Origin: Alkalibacillus salilacus
Lineage (GTDB): Bacteria; Bacillota; Bacilli; Bacillales; Alkalibacillaceae
NCBI RefSeq assembly: GCF_030812915.1
Contig: NZ_JAUSTQ010000002.1
Coordinates: forward strand, 186,001 to 250,000
Reading direction: 5' to 3'
Length of the DNA: 64,000 nt
Both the position numbers and the translations under genes were made by a program. Each line of letters begins with the position of its first letter. The first letter of the stretch is position 1. Shown here in pieces: positions 17,864-25,896 of this stretch. Under the pieces are notes generated by a model. That model was given only the letters and a program-made list of their open reading frames with translations, made no database searches and was not told the DNA's origin.

Positions 17864-18379
17864 TTAATCCTCCCAGTGTAAATAACCTTTTCGTCTAAAG
17901 TATTTTAATAAACGACGTTCGACAATGCGATTAAAGCGCGTGAAAAACCCGTCAGTTTTTACAATCGGTACGACTAAAATCGTATAATATTTAGAGCGGT
18001 TACCACCAAACACATCCGTTAATACTTGATCGCCCACTACAGCGACGTCATTACGATTTAACCCCATATCTGTTCTAGCTTTATTAAATGCTTTTTGCAT
18101 TGGTTTTCTTGCTTTTGAAATAAACGACACATTAAGCGGGCTACTAAAAGTTGATACACGTTCTTCATTATTGTTCGAAATAATAACCACTTGAATATCA
18201 TGACTTTGTAGGCTTTGAATCCATTCAATAACCTCTTGAGTCGCATCAGGTTCATCCCATGCAACTAATGTATTATCTAAATCAGTAATAACACCCTTTA
18301 TATTGTGTTGTTTTAACATTTCTGGTGTAACATTGTGGATCGATTCCACATAATCATTTGGTAGAAACCTCTTTAACAA
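17864..18379 (-). CDS. yqeG: YqeG, HAD-superfamily phosphatase (IIIA)
   Basis: A roughly 171-residue HAD phosphatase with DLDNTL (nucleophile Asp), VVIISNNNEERV, a conserved Lys in ARKPM and GDQVLTDVFGGN. The substrate is unproven; mitochondrial relatives dephosphorylate phosphatidylglycerophosphate. I favour a TTG start at 18379: GAGGTG lies about 6 nt upstream and translation begins MLKRFLPNDYV like B. subtilis. A reading from the ATG at 18406 lacks a comparable site. It is the first gene of the operon, with a SigA promoter just upstream. Confidence 0.88.
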   Translation of the reverse strand: MLKRFLPNDYVESIHNVTPEMLKQHNIKGVITDLDNTLVAWDEPDATQEVIEWIQSLQSHDIQVVIISNNNEERVSTFSSPLNVSFISKARKPMQKAFNKARTDMGLNRNDVAVVGDQVLTDVFGGNRSKYYTILVVPIVKTDGFFTRFNRIVERRLLKYFRRKGYLHWED

Positions 18380-18414
18380 TACAGTCACCTCATAACATTT
18401 TCTCACTAATTTAC

Positions 18415-18443
18415 ATCATATACAATCAAGCGACATCTTTCAA
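18415..18443 (-). promoter_or_regulatory. SigA promoter of the yqeG-yqeM operon
   Basis: On the minus strand TTGAAA (18438-18443) and TATGAT (18415-18420) are 17 nt apart, with the -10 about 36 nt before the yqeG start. Confidence 0.75.
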
Positions 18444-18556
18444 AGATATTCTTGTTATTATTCATTACTGATTCTATAGCGTTTCTGGATCCTCTTAAGT
18501 AATCATCTTTGTTATATGAACACTTTCGTTCGACAATTCCTTTCATATTTCACATT

Positions 18557-18652
18557 TGTGGATAAAATAATTCACAAGATATACCCTGATTTGACAATAT
18601 TCTAAAGGTATTAAAACGAATGTACCAACAGGTTATCAACAAGTTACACACA
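18557..18652. promoter_or_regulatory. DnaA-box cluster upstream of sda
   Basis: A perfect DnaA box TTATCCACA (18557-18565, minus strand) is followed by TTATCAACA (18633-18641, one mismatch) and TTACACACA (18644-18652, two mismatches). B. subtilis sda is activated by DnaA through upstream boxes, so the same control is likely. The rest of the 18380-18746 gap holds weak promoter-like matches, for example TTGTCC (18664-18669) with TAGGAT (18687-18692). Confidence 0.7.
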
Positions 18653-18714
18653 TTTTATTCAAGTTGTCCAAATGACAAAGCAATGATAGGATTACTCATA
18701 CAATAGTAATTCCC

Positions 18715-18739
18715 AGGGGGTGACAGTCATTAACGACTG
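18715..18739 (+). promoter_or_regulatory. Remote Shine-Dalgarno and bridging hairpin of sda
   Basis: The only good Shine-Dalgarno for sda, AGGGGGTGA from 18715, lies about 25 nt before the ATG, with a stop codon at 18738-18740 ruling out an earlier in-frame start. Between them CAGTC (18724-18728) and GACTG (18735-18739) can form a hairpin with a 6-nt loop. That would shrink the effective spacing to about 10 nt. Confidence 0.5.
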
Positions 18740-18746
18740 AAAACTT

Positions 18747-18887
18747 ATGGAATATTTATCTAACGAATTGTTAATCGAATCCTATCAGAAGGCCAAAGCA
18801 CTGCAGCTCAATCAAGATTTTATTCAACTGTTTGAGAAAGAACTAAAAAAACGAAAATTATTTAAGGCGTTAAAAGAATCGTCATAA
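18747..18887 (+). CDS. sda: Sda, checkpoint inhibitor of the KinA sporulation kinase
   Basis: Sda blocks autophosphorylation of the sporulation kinase when replication is initiating or damaged. The 46-residue product, starting [18 protein letters not shown], matches the helical-hairpin family: the core ELLIESY, the LNQDFI turn and a Lys-rich end. B. subtilis has sda next to yqeG, as here. DnaA boxes lie upstream and a strong terminator follows. Its ribosome site is unusual (separate entry). Confidence 0.93.
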   Translation: MEYLSNELLIESYQKAKALQLNQDFIQLFEKELKKRKLFKALKESS

Positions 18888-18911
18888 TTTGAGTTTCTAC
18901 CTATATTTAAG

Positions 18912-18944
18912 ACTAGACACTTTACCGAGTGTCTAGTTTTTTTA
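18912..18944 (+). terminator. Terminator after sda
   Basis: A perfect 10-bp stem ACTAGACACT (18912-18921) and AGTGTCTAGT (18928-18937) with a 6-nt loop is followed by a T-run. Confidence 0.9.
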
Positions 18945-18975
18945 TTCGCTTGTGACACATAGTTTTTCTTTTCAA

Positions 18976-18998
18976 AAAGCTTATAATATCGTTATAAT
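18976..18998 (+). promoter_or_regulatory. Candidate promoter of the mrp operon
   Basis: A consensus -10 TATAAT (18993-18998) lies about 50 nt before mrpA. A second TATAAT is about 12 nt upstream of it. The -35 match is poor (TTTCAA near 18971-18976), so an activator or another sigma factor may be involved. Confidence 0.4.
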
Positions 18999-19047
18999 GG
19001 TTACTGTATTATTGTTGGGTTAGTTTGATTGAAAGGATGAACAGAAC

Positions 19048-21378
19048 ATGATTTTTGCTATATTTGCTCCGCTATTATTAGCATTTATAATTCCGTTATT
19101 GAGCAAATGGAAATATAAAGTACATACAGGTTGGCTGATCTTACCTATTCCATTTGCTATTTTTCTTTATTTCTTACAATATGTCGGAGCTGACTTTCAA
19201 CCACAAATGGTTTCGGTTGATTGGATTCCTTCTCTCGATATTGCATTAAGTTTTCATCTTGATGGTCTTAGTTTGCTTTTTGCTTTATTAATTAGTGGAA
19301 TTGGAACATTGGTTGTTTTGTATTCCATTTACTATTTAAATCACAAAGAACAACTTGGTCATTTCTATACATACCTCTATATATTCATGACGGCTATGTT
19401 AGGGGTTGTTCTTTCTGACAACGTATTTGGATTATATGCTTTCTGGGAATTTACATCCATTTCATCCTTTTTACTAATTGGTTATTGGCACCATCGTGAA
19501 CGATCTCGTTATGGTGCATTAAAATCTATGTTAATCACAGTCTTTGGTGGTTTCAGCTTACTAGCTGGTATCATCTTATTATCCATTGTAACGGGCACGA
19601 CAAGTATTCAAGGAATGGTTGAACAATCTGATACTATTGTGAATAGCGAATACTTCCCGTTCATTTTAATCTTTTTATTATTAGGTGCATTCACAAAATC
19701 TGCTCAATTTCCATTTCATATTTGGTTACCAGATGCTATGGAAGCACCTACACCAGTCAGTGCCTACTTACATTCAGCTACCATGGTAAAAGCCGGTATT
19801 TATTTAATGGCTCGGTTTTCACCCATACTAGCTGGTGAGCCTTATGTGTTTATTGCATTAAGTCTATTCGGTCTTGTGACATTAACTTGGGGCTCTTATA
19901 TGGCTGTTCGTCAGACGGATCTAAAGGGTATCTTAGCCTTCTCGACGATTAGCCAACTTGGGATGATTATGGCCATGCTTGGTTTCGGCACCAAAGTTGC
20001 GCTATTTGCAGCCGTATTCCACATCTTAAACCATGCTACCTTTAAAGGTAGTCTATTTATGATTGCTGGAATTGTCGATCACGAAACAGGTAGCCGTGAT
20101 ATACGCAAATTAGGTGGCTTATTTACGTTTATGCCTATATCAGCCACTCTAGCGATTTTCGGTACGTTTTCTATGGCAGGTGTCCCACTTCCGTTTTTAA
20201 ACGGGTTCTATAGTAAAGAAATGTTTTTCCAAGCATCTTTAGATAACACAGCATCTGGAGCGATCGCTGAAACATTAGTGACCATCATACCAGTATTAGC
20301 TGTTGTTGGTAGTATTTTTACATTTATTTATTCGATGTACTTATTCTTTAACACCTTCACTGGTAAGTCACAAGTTGAAGAATTACCTAAACATCCGCAT
20401 GAAGCACCTAAAATGATGCTAGTTCCACCATTTATATTAGTTTTAGGTGTATTAGTCATTGGCTTATTCCCGACAATCTTCAATGAATCTCTAATCACGC
20501 ATGCCGCTGATGCGGTTTATGGCGGGGAGGCTAATAAAGAAATATACTTCTGGCACGGTTTAATACCAGCATTTTATATGTCCATAGCCGTTGTCGTCAT
20601 TGGTGCCATCATGTATCTCACGAAATCTAAGTGGTCCGGAGTGTATCAAGTATTACCTGGTCGCCTTAGTATGAATCGTGTATACGATTGGATGGTTGAA
20701 AAATCTGAAACAGCTTCACAGCGGATTACAAACACATACATGACCGGATCTCTCCGTCAATATATGGTTTTATTATTAACAGCCATTACCGTGATTGTAG
20801 CAGGTGTTTTAATTAAAACGAGTGGTATTAATTTCGATATGGCCGAGACTGCAAGTATTACAGCAACTGAAGTGATTGTCACCTTATTAATTGCTTCAGC
20901 TGCTATTGCGACGATCTTTGCACGTAATCGAATAGCGATCATACTTATTGTGGGAGTTGTTGGGTACGGTTTAGCTATTTTATTCGTCCTATACCGTGCT
21001 CCAGATTTAGCATTAACTCAACTAATTGTTGAAACAGTTACTGTAACGTTATTTATGCTTTGCTTTTATCATTTACCAAACTTGAAAAAAGACACATCAT
21101 CTTGGTTTACGAAATCAACTAACATCATCATTTCAGTTGCGTTCGGTTTATTAATGATGGTGATTGGTATTAGTGCATACAATAGTCGCTCGTTTGATAC
21201 AATTGCCCAATATTTCATCGATAACACATATAAACTCGGTGGCGGAGATAATATGGTAAACGTCATTCTAGTTGACTTTCGTGGAATTGATACTTTGTTC
21301 GAAGTCGCCGTACTATTCGGGGCTGCATTAGCGATTATTGGTATGATCAAACTTCGCCGAAATAAGGGGGCGAATTAA
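19048..21378 (+). CDS. mrpA: MrpA subunit of Na+/H+ antiporter
   Basis: MrpA is the largest, NuoL-like subunit of the multi-protein Mrp cation/proton antiporter. The 776-residue membrane protein has the proton-channel core (EFTSISSFLLIGYWHH near residue 140, FPFHIWLPDAMEAPTPVSAY near 225, then HILNHATFKGSLF). It ends in the MrpA-specific tail: RAPDLALTQLIVETVTVTLF and NMVNVILVDFRGIDTLFE. Length matches stand-alone MrpA (about 800) and not the longer MrpA-MrpB fusions. The next gene is mrpC after 1 nt; mrpB is missing. Confidence 0.95.
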   Translation: MIFAIFAPLLLAFIIPLLSKWKYKVHTGWLILPIPFAIFLYFLQYVGADFQPQMVSVDWIPSLDIALSFHLDGLSLLFALLISGIGTLVVLYSIYYLNHKEQLGHFYTYLYIFMTAMLGVVLSDNVFGLYAFWEFTSISSFLLIGYWHHRERSRYGALKSMLITVFGGFSLLAGIILLSIVTGTTSIQGMVEQSDTIVNSEYFPFILIFLLLGAFTKSAQFPFHIWLPDAMEAPTPVSAYLHSATMVKAGIYLMARFSPILAGEPYVFIALSLFGLVTLTWGSYMAVRQTDLKGILAFSTISQLGMIMAMLGFGTKVALFAAVFHILNHATFKGSLFMIAGIVDHETGSRDIRKLGGLFTFMPISATLAIFGTFSMAGVPLPFLNGFYSKEMFFQASLDNTASGAIAETLVTIIPVLAVVGSIFTFIYSMYLFFNTFTGKSQVEELPKHPHEAPKMMLVPPFILVLGVLVIGLFPTIFNESLITHAADAVYGGEANKEIYFWHGLIPAFYMSIAVVVIGAIMYLTKSKWSGVYQVLPGRLSMNRVYDWMVEKSETASQRITNTYMTGSLRQYMVLLLTAITVIVAGVLIKTSGINFDMAETASITATEVIVTLLIASAAIATIFARNRIAIILIVGVVGYGLAILFVLYRAPDLALTQLIVETVTVTLFMLCFYHLPNLKKDTSSWFTKSTNIIISVAFGLLMMVIGISAYNSRSFDTIAQYFIDNTYKLGGGDNMVNVILVDFRGIDTLFEVAVLFGAALAIIGMIKLRRNKGAN

Positions 21379-21379
21379 G

Positions 21380-21718
21380 ATGGAAATTATCTTAACTGTG
21401 CTGGCATCTATTTTGTTCAGCACAGGAATCTATAACTTATTACAAAAACAACTTTTACGTATCATTGTCGGTACAGTGCTAATATCACATGGAGCCCATT
21501 TGTTTTTATTAACAATGTCTCAAGTTAAACGTGGCGCACCACCACTACTAGTAGATGATGTTTCGAGCTACACTGATCCATTGCCTCAGGCATTAATACT
21601 AACAGCGATCGTTATCAGTTTTGGTGTGACAAGTTTCCTACTTGTCTTAGCTTACCGAACATACACCTTGAATAAGACTGACAATATGGAAGAAATGAGA
21701 GGTAGTGATTATGATTAA
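21380..21718 (+). CDS. mrpC: MrpC subunit of Na+/H+ antiporter
   Basis: A 112-residue NuoK-like protein with three hydrophobic segments. Conserved MrpC features are GTVLISHGAHLFLLTM, KRGAPPLL, and DPLPQALILTAIVISFGVTSF, the last being highly conserved in MrpC. The ATG has AAGGGGG about 9 nt upstream, inside the end of mrpA, whose stop is 1 nt before it. It overlaps mrpD by 8 nt. In most Bacilli mrpB would lie between mrpA and this gene. Confidence 0.95.
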   Translation: MEIILTVLASILFSTGIYNLLQKQLLRIIVGTVLISHGAHLFLLTMSQVKRGAPPLLVDDVSSYTDPLPQALILTAIVISFGVTSFLLVLAYRTYTLNKTDNMEEMRGSDYD

Positions 21719-23192
21719 TTTAATCTATTTACCCATTGTCCTACCGTTACTAGCAAGTGTCATTGCAGCACTACTAACCAAAAATACAAATATAACACGT
21801 CTGTTTTCACAAATAACTTCAGTTGTATTCCTAATATTTGTTGGAGGTTTAGCCTTCTACATATTTCAAAATGGTACAATCGTTGGCCAAGCAGGTGGCT
21901 GGGCTGCGCCTTATGGAATATCCATTGTCGGAGATCCTCTAGCAATCTTATTGGTTTTAACAACGAACATTATTGGAACAGCTGCTATCTTCTACGCACC
22001 TAAAGTTTTAGAAGAGAAACAAGAGCGTTTTTATTTTTACGCTTTATATTTCTTACTTATAGCTGGTGTATCTGGCGCTTTCATGACTGGAGACTTGTTT
22101 AACTTATTTGTCTTTTTCGAAGTCCTATTGATGGCTTCCTATGGATTAATCGTACTTGGAAATGGCAAAGCCCAACTAAGAGAATCATTTAAATATGTGT
22201 TATTTAATTTATTCTCATCCATGTTATTTATTGTTTCAGTAGCGTACATTTATGCTATTACTGGAACTGTTAACTTAGCGCATTTAGCAGAACGAATCGA
22301 AACTGTTGAGCAACAAGGGATTTTAACAGCTGTAGGAATGATCTTATTCTTTGTTTTTGCTGTTAAAGCAGCGGTATTTCCTCTTTATTATTGGTTGCCA
22401 AATTCATATGTTGTGCCAAATCCAGTTGTCTCAGCACTCTTTGGTGCTTTATTAACCAAAGTGGGGATTTATTCCATTATTCGCGTTTACACGCTTATCT
22501 TTGTTCATGAGACTGCCATCACACACAGCATCTTTATTTGGCTGGCCATGTTTACGATGTTATTTGGTGTGATTGGAGCTCTATCAACACATAATGTTAA
22601 GTTAATTGTTACTTATAACATTATACCGGCAGTTGGTTTTATGTTAATGGGAATCGGCTTATATACACCTGAAGCAATCGCTGGTTCTGTTTATTATTTA
22701 ATGCACGATATGGTTATAAAAGGAGCTCTATTCTTTTTAATTGGAGCACTTGTCATTGCTGCAGGCACAAAAGATTTGCGGCAAATGAGCGGTGTCATCC
22801 AAAAGTATCCTTTACTTGGTTGGATCTTCTTTATTGCTTCACTCATACTAGCAGGCGTCCCACCTTTTAGTGGTTTTATCGGTAAGATTTTATTACTTGA
22901 AGGTGGTTTACGACAAGAGGAATTCCTCCTTGTAATCGTTGCACTATTGTCGAGCTTACTCATCTTACTATCCATGATGCGCATTTTCGTTTATGGCTTT
23001 TGGGGTGAGCTTATGGATGGATTATCTAACGAAACAAAACGTATTCGACAACTAACCATTCCTGGTGTAGTTTTAGTCGGACTCGCAATCTTCTTAGGAA
23101 TAGGTGCTGAACTTGTCTATCCTCAAATCGAGTCTATTTCGAATATGTTATATGAACGTACTGATTATATCAGTTCTGTTTTAAAGGAGTAG
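21711..23192 (+). CDS. mrpD: MrpD subunit of Na+/H+ antiporter
   Basis: A 493-residue NuoM/N-like membrane subunit, paired with MrpA in ion translocation. It shows GDLFNLFVFFEVLLMASYGLI with the conserved membrane Glu, KAAVFPLYYWLPNSYVVPNP with the conserved Lys, and HDMVIKGALFFLIGA. I place the start at the ATG at 21711, 8 nt after GAGAGG. The GTG at 21705 is too close to that site. The start overlaps the mrpC stop. Confidence 0.95.
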   Translation: MINLIYLPIVLPLLASVIAALLTKNTNITRLFSQITSVVFLIFVGGLAFYIFQNGTIVGQAGGWAAPYGISIVGDPLAILLVLTTNIIGTAAIFYAPKVLEEKQERFYFYALYFLLIAGVSGAFMTGDLFNLFVFFEVLLMASYGLIVLGNGKAQLRESFKYVLFNLFSSMLFIVSVAYIYAITGTVNLAHLAERIETVEQQGILTAVGMILFFVFAVKAAVFPLYYWLPNSYVVPNPVVSALFGALLTKVGIYSIIRVYTLIFVHETAITHSIFIWLAMFTMLFGVIGALSTHNVKLIVTYNIIPAVGFMLMGIGLYTPEAIAGSVYYLMHDMVIKGALFFLIGALVIAAGTKDLRQMSGVIQKYPLLGWIFFIASLILAGVPPFSGFIGKILLLEGGLRQEEFLLVIVALLSSLLILLSMMRIFVYGFWGELMDGLSNETKRIRQLTIPGVVLVGLAIFLGIGAELVYPQIESISNMLYERTDYISSVLKE

Positions 23193-23198
23193 TGACCT

Positions 23199-23678
23199 AT
23201 GGCGATACAAATTATTTTAAACTTGTTAGTCGCACTAATGTGGATGTTCTTGAGTGAAAGTTATACAACCCCTACCTTCTTTGTCGGTTATATTATTGGG
23301 ATTGGCTTGCTATTTTTACTCAGACGTTTTCTTCCTGATATCTTCTACATTGTGCGTTTATATCGGATTTTCAAATTATTTGTGTTTATTTTTATAAAAG
23401 AACTGATTTTGTCGAGTGTTAATATTGTTGCTTTAGCTTATAAGCCAAAATTGAATGTCGAACCAGGCATTTTCAAACTACCTGTCGAGCTAAAAAGTAG
23501 CTGGGAAATCACTTTGTTATCATCTTTGATTTCATTGACACCAGGAACATTAAGTGTTGCTGTAGCAGAAGATCAAAGTAGTATTTACGTACATGCAATG
23601 GATTTACCTGATATCGAAGAGTCAATTAATGATATTAAAGCAACATTTGAAAAGGCGATTATGGAGGTGACACGTTAA
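23199..23678 (+). CDS. mrpE: MrpE subunit of Na+/H+ antiporter
   Basis: A 159-residue protein with two or three N-terminal membrane segments and a cytosolic end. Typical MrpE features are the middle region KELILSSVNIVALAY and the LISLTPGTLSVAVAEDQSSIYVHAMD segment that gives family members their signature. It starts 6 nt after mrpD and its TAA overlaps the mrpF ATG (TAATG). Confidence 0.94.
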   Translation: MAIQIILNLLVALMWMFLSESYTTPTFFVGYIIGIGLLFLLRRFLPDIFYIVRLYRIFKLFVFIFIKELILSSVNIVALAYKPKLNVEPGIFKLPVELKSSWEITLLSSLISLTPGTLSVAVAEDQSSIYVHAMDLPDIEESINDIKATFEKAIMEVTR

Positions 23679-23983
23679 TGTTAAATGAATTTGGTAATCA
23701 ATTTCTAGATATAGCATTATGGATAAGCTTCGTTGGTGTCACTTTATCCATTGTCTTACTTGTTTATCGAACGATTAAAGGTCCGACTAATCCTGATCGT
23801 GCTGTAGCTTTAGATGCTATTGGCGTCAATATGATGGCTTTAGTAGGGTTACAAGCGATCAATTTAGGAACGGATCGATTAAATGACGTTATTTTATTAA
23901 GTGGTATTCTGCTTTTCATTGGTACCATTGCCATCGCAAAATTTCTCGAAAAGGGTGTTATCATTGATCGAGATCATCGTTAG
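23678..23983 (+). CDS. mrpF: MrpF subunit of Na+/H+ antiporter
   Basis: A 101-residue protein with three predicted membrane helices and the conserved RTIKGPTNPDRAVALDAIGVN block of MrpF. Start and stop overlap neighbouring genes on both sides (mrpE by 1 nt, mrpG by 20 nt), so the set is tightly coupled. Confidence 0.95.
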   Translation: MLNEFGNQFLDIALWISFVGVTLSIVLLVYRTIKGPTNPDRAVALDAIGVNMMALVGLQAINLGTDRLNDVILLSGILLFIGTIAIAKFLEKGVIIDRDHR

Positions 23984-24299
23984 TTTACTTATATTAATCG
24001 GTACGTTTTTCACCTTTTCTGGTTCACTAGGCATCGTGAGATTCCCAGATATATTCAATCGATTACATGCCGCAACTAAAGCTGCAACGCTTGGTGTTGC
24101 TGGCGTATTATTAGGAGCCTTTATTTTCTTAGTATTTGATATTGGTATTATAAGTGGCAAGCTTATCTTAGGTATCTTCTTCGTCTTAATAACAGCACCT
24201 ATTAGTGCCCATATGATTTCACGTGCGGCATATAACTCCGGTGTGGAACTTACAGAAGAGACTCGTCACGATCAATTAGAAAAAGATCAACCGTCTTAA
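23964..24299 (+). CDS. mrpG: MrpG subunit of Na+/H+ antiporter
   Basis: A 111-residue membrane protein with the MrpG core GSLGIVRFPDIFNRLHAATK and LGVAGVLLGAF, plus TAPISAHMISRAAY near the end. I choose the TTG at 23964: AAGGG lies 8 nt upstream inside mrpF and translation begins MIEIIVSLLILIG, as in other MrpG proteins. The longer reading from 23901 adds residues that do not look like MrpG. It is the last gene of the operon. Confidence 0.92.
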   Translation: MIEIIVSLLILIGTFFTFSGSLGIVRFPDIFNRLHAATKAATLGVAGVLLGAFIFLVFDIGIISGKLILGIFFVLITAPISAHMISRAAYNSGVELTEETRHDQLEKDQPS

Positions 24300-24304
24300 T
24301 CAGC

Positions 24305-24338
24305 AATCGTCCTATGATTTTAATAGGGCGATTTTTTA
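24305..24338 (+). terminator. Terminator of the mrp operon
   Basis: AATCGTCCTAT (24305-24315) pairs with ATAGGGCGATT (24323-24333, one G-U) and is followed by a T-run. Confidence 0.85.
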
Positions 24339-24347
24339 TGTACAGGC

Positions 24348-24374
24348 ACATTCGCTCTATATGGGCATATATTA
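24348..24374 (+). promoter_or_regulatory. Candidate SigK/SigE-type promoter of sigK
   Basis: CATATATTA (24366-24374) fits the SigK -10 pattern CATANNNTA, and AC at 24348-24349 lies 16 nt upstream as in the SigK -35. It is 41 nt before the sigK start. SigK autoregulation is established in B. subtilis. A SigE promoter may overlap. Confidence 0.4.
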
Positions 24375-24415
24375 CATGTATAGACTCATAACCCTTTCTT
24401 AGGGAGTTGATACGT

Positions 24416-25132
24416 GTGTTAAGCCTCATGAAGCTTCTGTTCACCTTTTTACACAACCCTTATCTGTTTTTTGCTTACGTTAAAGGAAATGCCTTTCCAC
24501 AACCCTTATCGTCTAAAGAAGAACAATACTATTTAGAACGATGGCAAGAAGGAGATGAAGAAGCAAGGAACAAATTAATTGAGCATAACTTACGACTAGT
24601 TGCTCATATTGCTAAAAAATATGAACAAAACAAAGAAGAACAAGAAGATCTTATCTCAATTGGAACAGTTGGTCTGATCAAAGGAGTTGAGAGTTATTCA
24701 CTTAATAAAGGGACTAAATTAGCAACCTATGTGGCAAGATGTATCGACAATGAAATATTAATGTTTTTAAGATCAGCCAAAAAAACACATAAGGATGTGT
24801 CGTTACAGGACCCCATTGGCCATGATAAAGAAGGCAATGAAATCAGCTTGATCGATGTATTAAAGGCCGATCACCCTGACTTAACCGAAACGATACAAAC
24901 AGCTATTGATATTGAACATATTTTCAATTATTTACATTTATTAGATGAACGTGAACGTGAAGTCATTGTAAAAAGATATGGATTAAATAAACAAAAGGAA
25001 TATACGCAACGAGAAATCGCTGACTTATTACAAATCTCACGTAGTTATGTATCACGAATTGAAAAAAGAGCTCTTATGAAAATGTTTCACGCGTTTTATC
25101 GTGATCATAAAAAAAGTAAAAGTTCATCCTAA
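24416..25132 (+). CDS. sigK: Sporulation sigma factor SigK, uninterrupted gene
   Basis: SigK is the late mother-cell sigma factor. The product (238 residues from the chosen start) contains the hydrophobic pro-sequence and then [47 protein letters not shown] and the C-terminal [19 protein letters not shown] choose the GTG at 24416 because AGGGAG lies 9 nt upstream and this places the expected mature Tyr at position 21, as in B. subtilis pro-SigK. A TTG at 24407 abuts the Shine-Dalgarno. The reading frame is continuous: no skin-type element splits it. Confidence 0.95.
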   Translation: MLSLMKLLFTFLHNPYLFFAYVKGNAFPQPLSSKEEQYYLERWQEGDEEARNKLIEHNLRLVAHIAKKYEQNKEEQEDLISIGTVGLIKGVESYSLNKGTKLATYVARCIDNEILMFLRSAKKTHKDVSLQDPIGHDKEGNEISLIDVLKADHPDLTETIQTAIDIEHIFNYLHLLDEREREVIVKRYGLNKQKEYTQREIADLLQISRSYVSRIEKRALMKMFHAFYRDHKKSKSSS

Positions 25133-25138
25133 CTAAAT

Positions 25139-25173
25139 CAAAAAACAGCTACCTAATCAACATAGGTAGCTGT
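25139..25173 (-). terminator. Terminator of the mtnN transcript
   Basis: A perfect 11-bp stem (25145-25155 and 25163-25173) is followed on the minus strand by a T-run (A-run on the plus strand). sigK converges on it, but the plus strand lacks a T-run. Confidence 0.8.
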
Positions 25174-25181
25174 CATGATCA

Positions 25182-25880
25182 TCACTGATTAATTTTTAAG
25201 ATTTCTGCTATAAGTAAGGCGCTATGTTTAGCTGCCTTATCTAAGTAAGCTTCAAATGAAATATCTGAAGATTGGCCTGCAATATCTGATAGTGACCGAA
25301 TAATTAAATAGGGGGTTTGATATTGATGACAGACTTGCGCAATTGAAACAGCTTCCATTTCTAGCGCTTTAACATCTGAAAAACGCTCAGCCACTTGTAA
25401 AACACGTTTATAATCAGACATAAACGAATCACCTGTTCCGATTAATCCTTCTACAACTGTAACGTCTTCAGGAAGAATACTTTTCGCACTTTGGGCTTGT
25501 TTGACTAACTGTTTATCTGAGTGAAACCTTGCAGGCATTTGTGGAATTTGACCATACGTATACCCGAATGCTGTTGCATCAGCATCATGATGCAAAGTCT
25601 CTGTTCCTATGACTAGATCGCCAACTTGCAAAGCCTGGTCAACACCACCACTTGAGCCTGTATTAATCACATAATCAGGATGAAAGCGTTCATGTAAAAT
25701 CGTCGTTGAAATAGCTGCATTTACTTTACCAATGCCTGATCTTAGTAGTACTACTTCATGGCCATGTAGATGGCCAATAATAAAATGGCAATGTGCAATA
25801 GTTTCTTCTCGTTCAACTGTCATTTGAGATTTTAACCAAGACACTTCTTCGTCCATTGCACCAATTAAGCCATATCGCAT
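25182..25880 (-). CDS. mtnN: 5'-methylthioadenosine/S-adenosylhomocysteine nucleosidase
   Basis: MtnN cleaves the glycosidic bond of methylthioadenosine and S-adenosylhomocysteine in methionine salvage. The 232-residue protein begins MRYGLIGAMDEEVSWL, containing the catalytic Glu near residue 12. It shows SGGVDQALQVGDLVIG, KALEMEAVSIAQV and RSLSDIAG with the catalytic Asp. The ATG at 25880 follows AGGAGA; a longer reading from 25937 overlaps yrrS. The cysteine and methionine recycling genes that accompany it in B. subtilis (yrrT, mccA, mccB) are absent here. Confidence 0.95.
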   Translation of the reverse strand: MRYGLIGAMDEEVSWLKSQMTVEREETIAHCHFIIGHLHGHEVVLLRSGIGKVNAAISTTILHERFHPDYVINTGSSGGVDQALQVGDLVIGTETLHHDADATAFGYTYGQIPQMPARFHSDKQLVKQAQSAKSILPEDVTVVEGLIGTGDSFMSDYKRVLQVAERFSDVKALEMEAVSIAQVCHQYQTPYLIIRSLSDIAGQSSDISFEAYLDKAAKHSALLIAEILKINQ

Positions 25881-25896
25881 ATTAATTCTCCTGTTC

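Noticed and set aside
19048-21378. mrpB fused to the end of mrpA
   Set aside because: Length (776) and the terminal VNVILVDFRG region fit MrpA alone; no GGGF-type MrpB motif follows before the stop.
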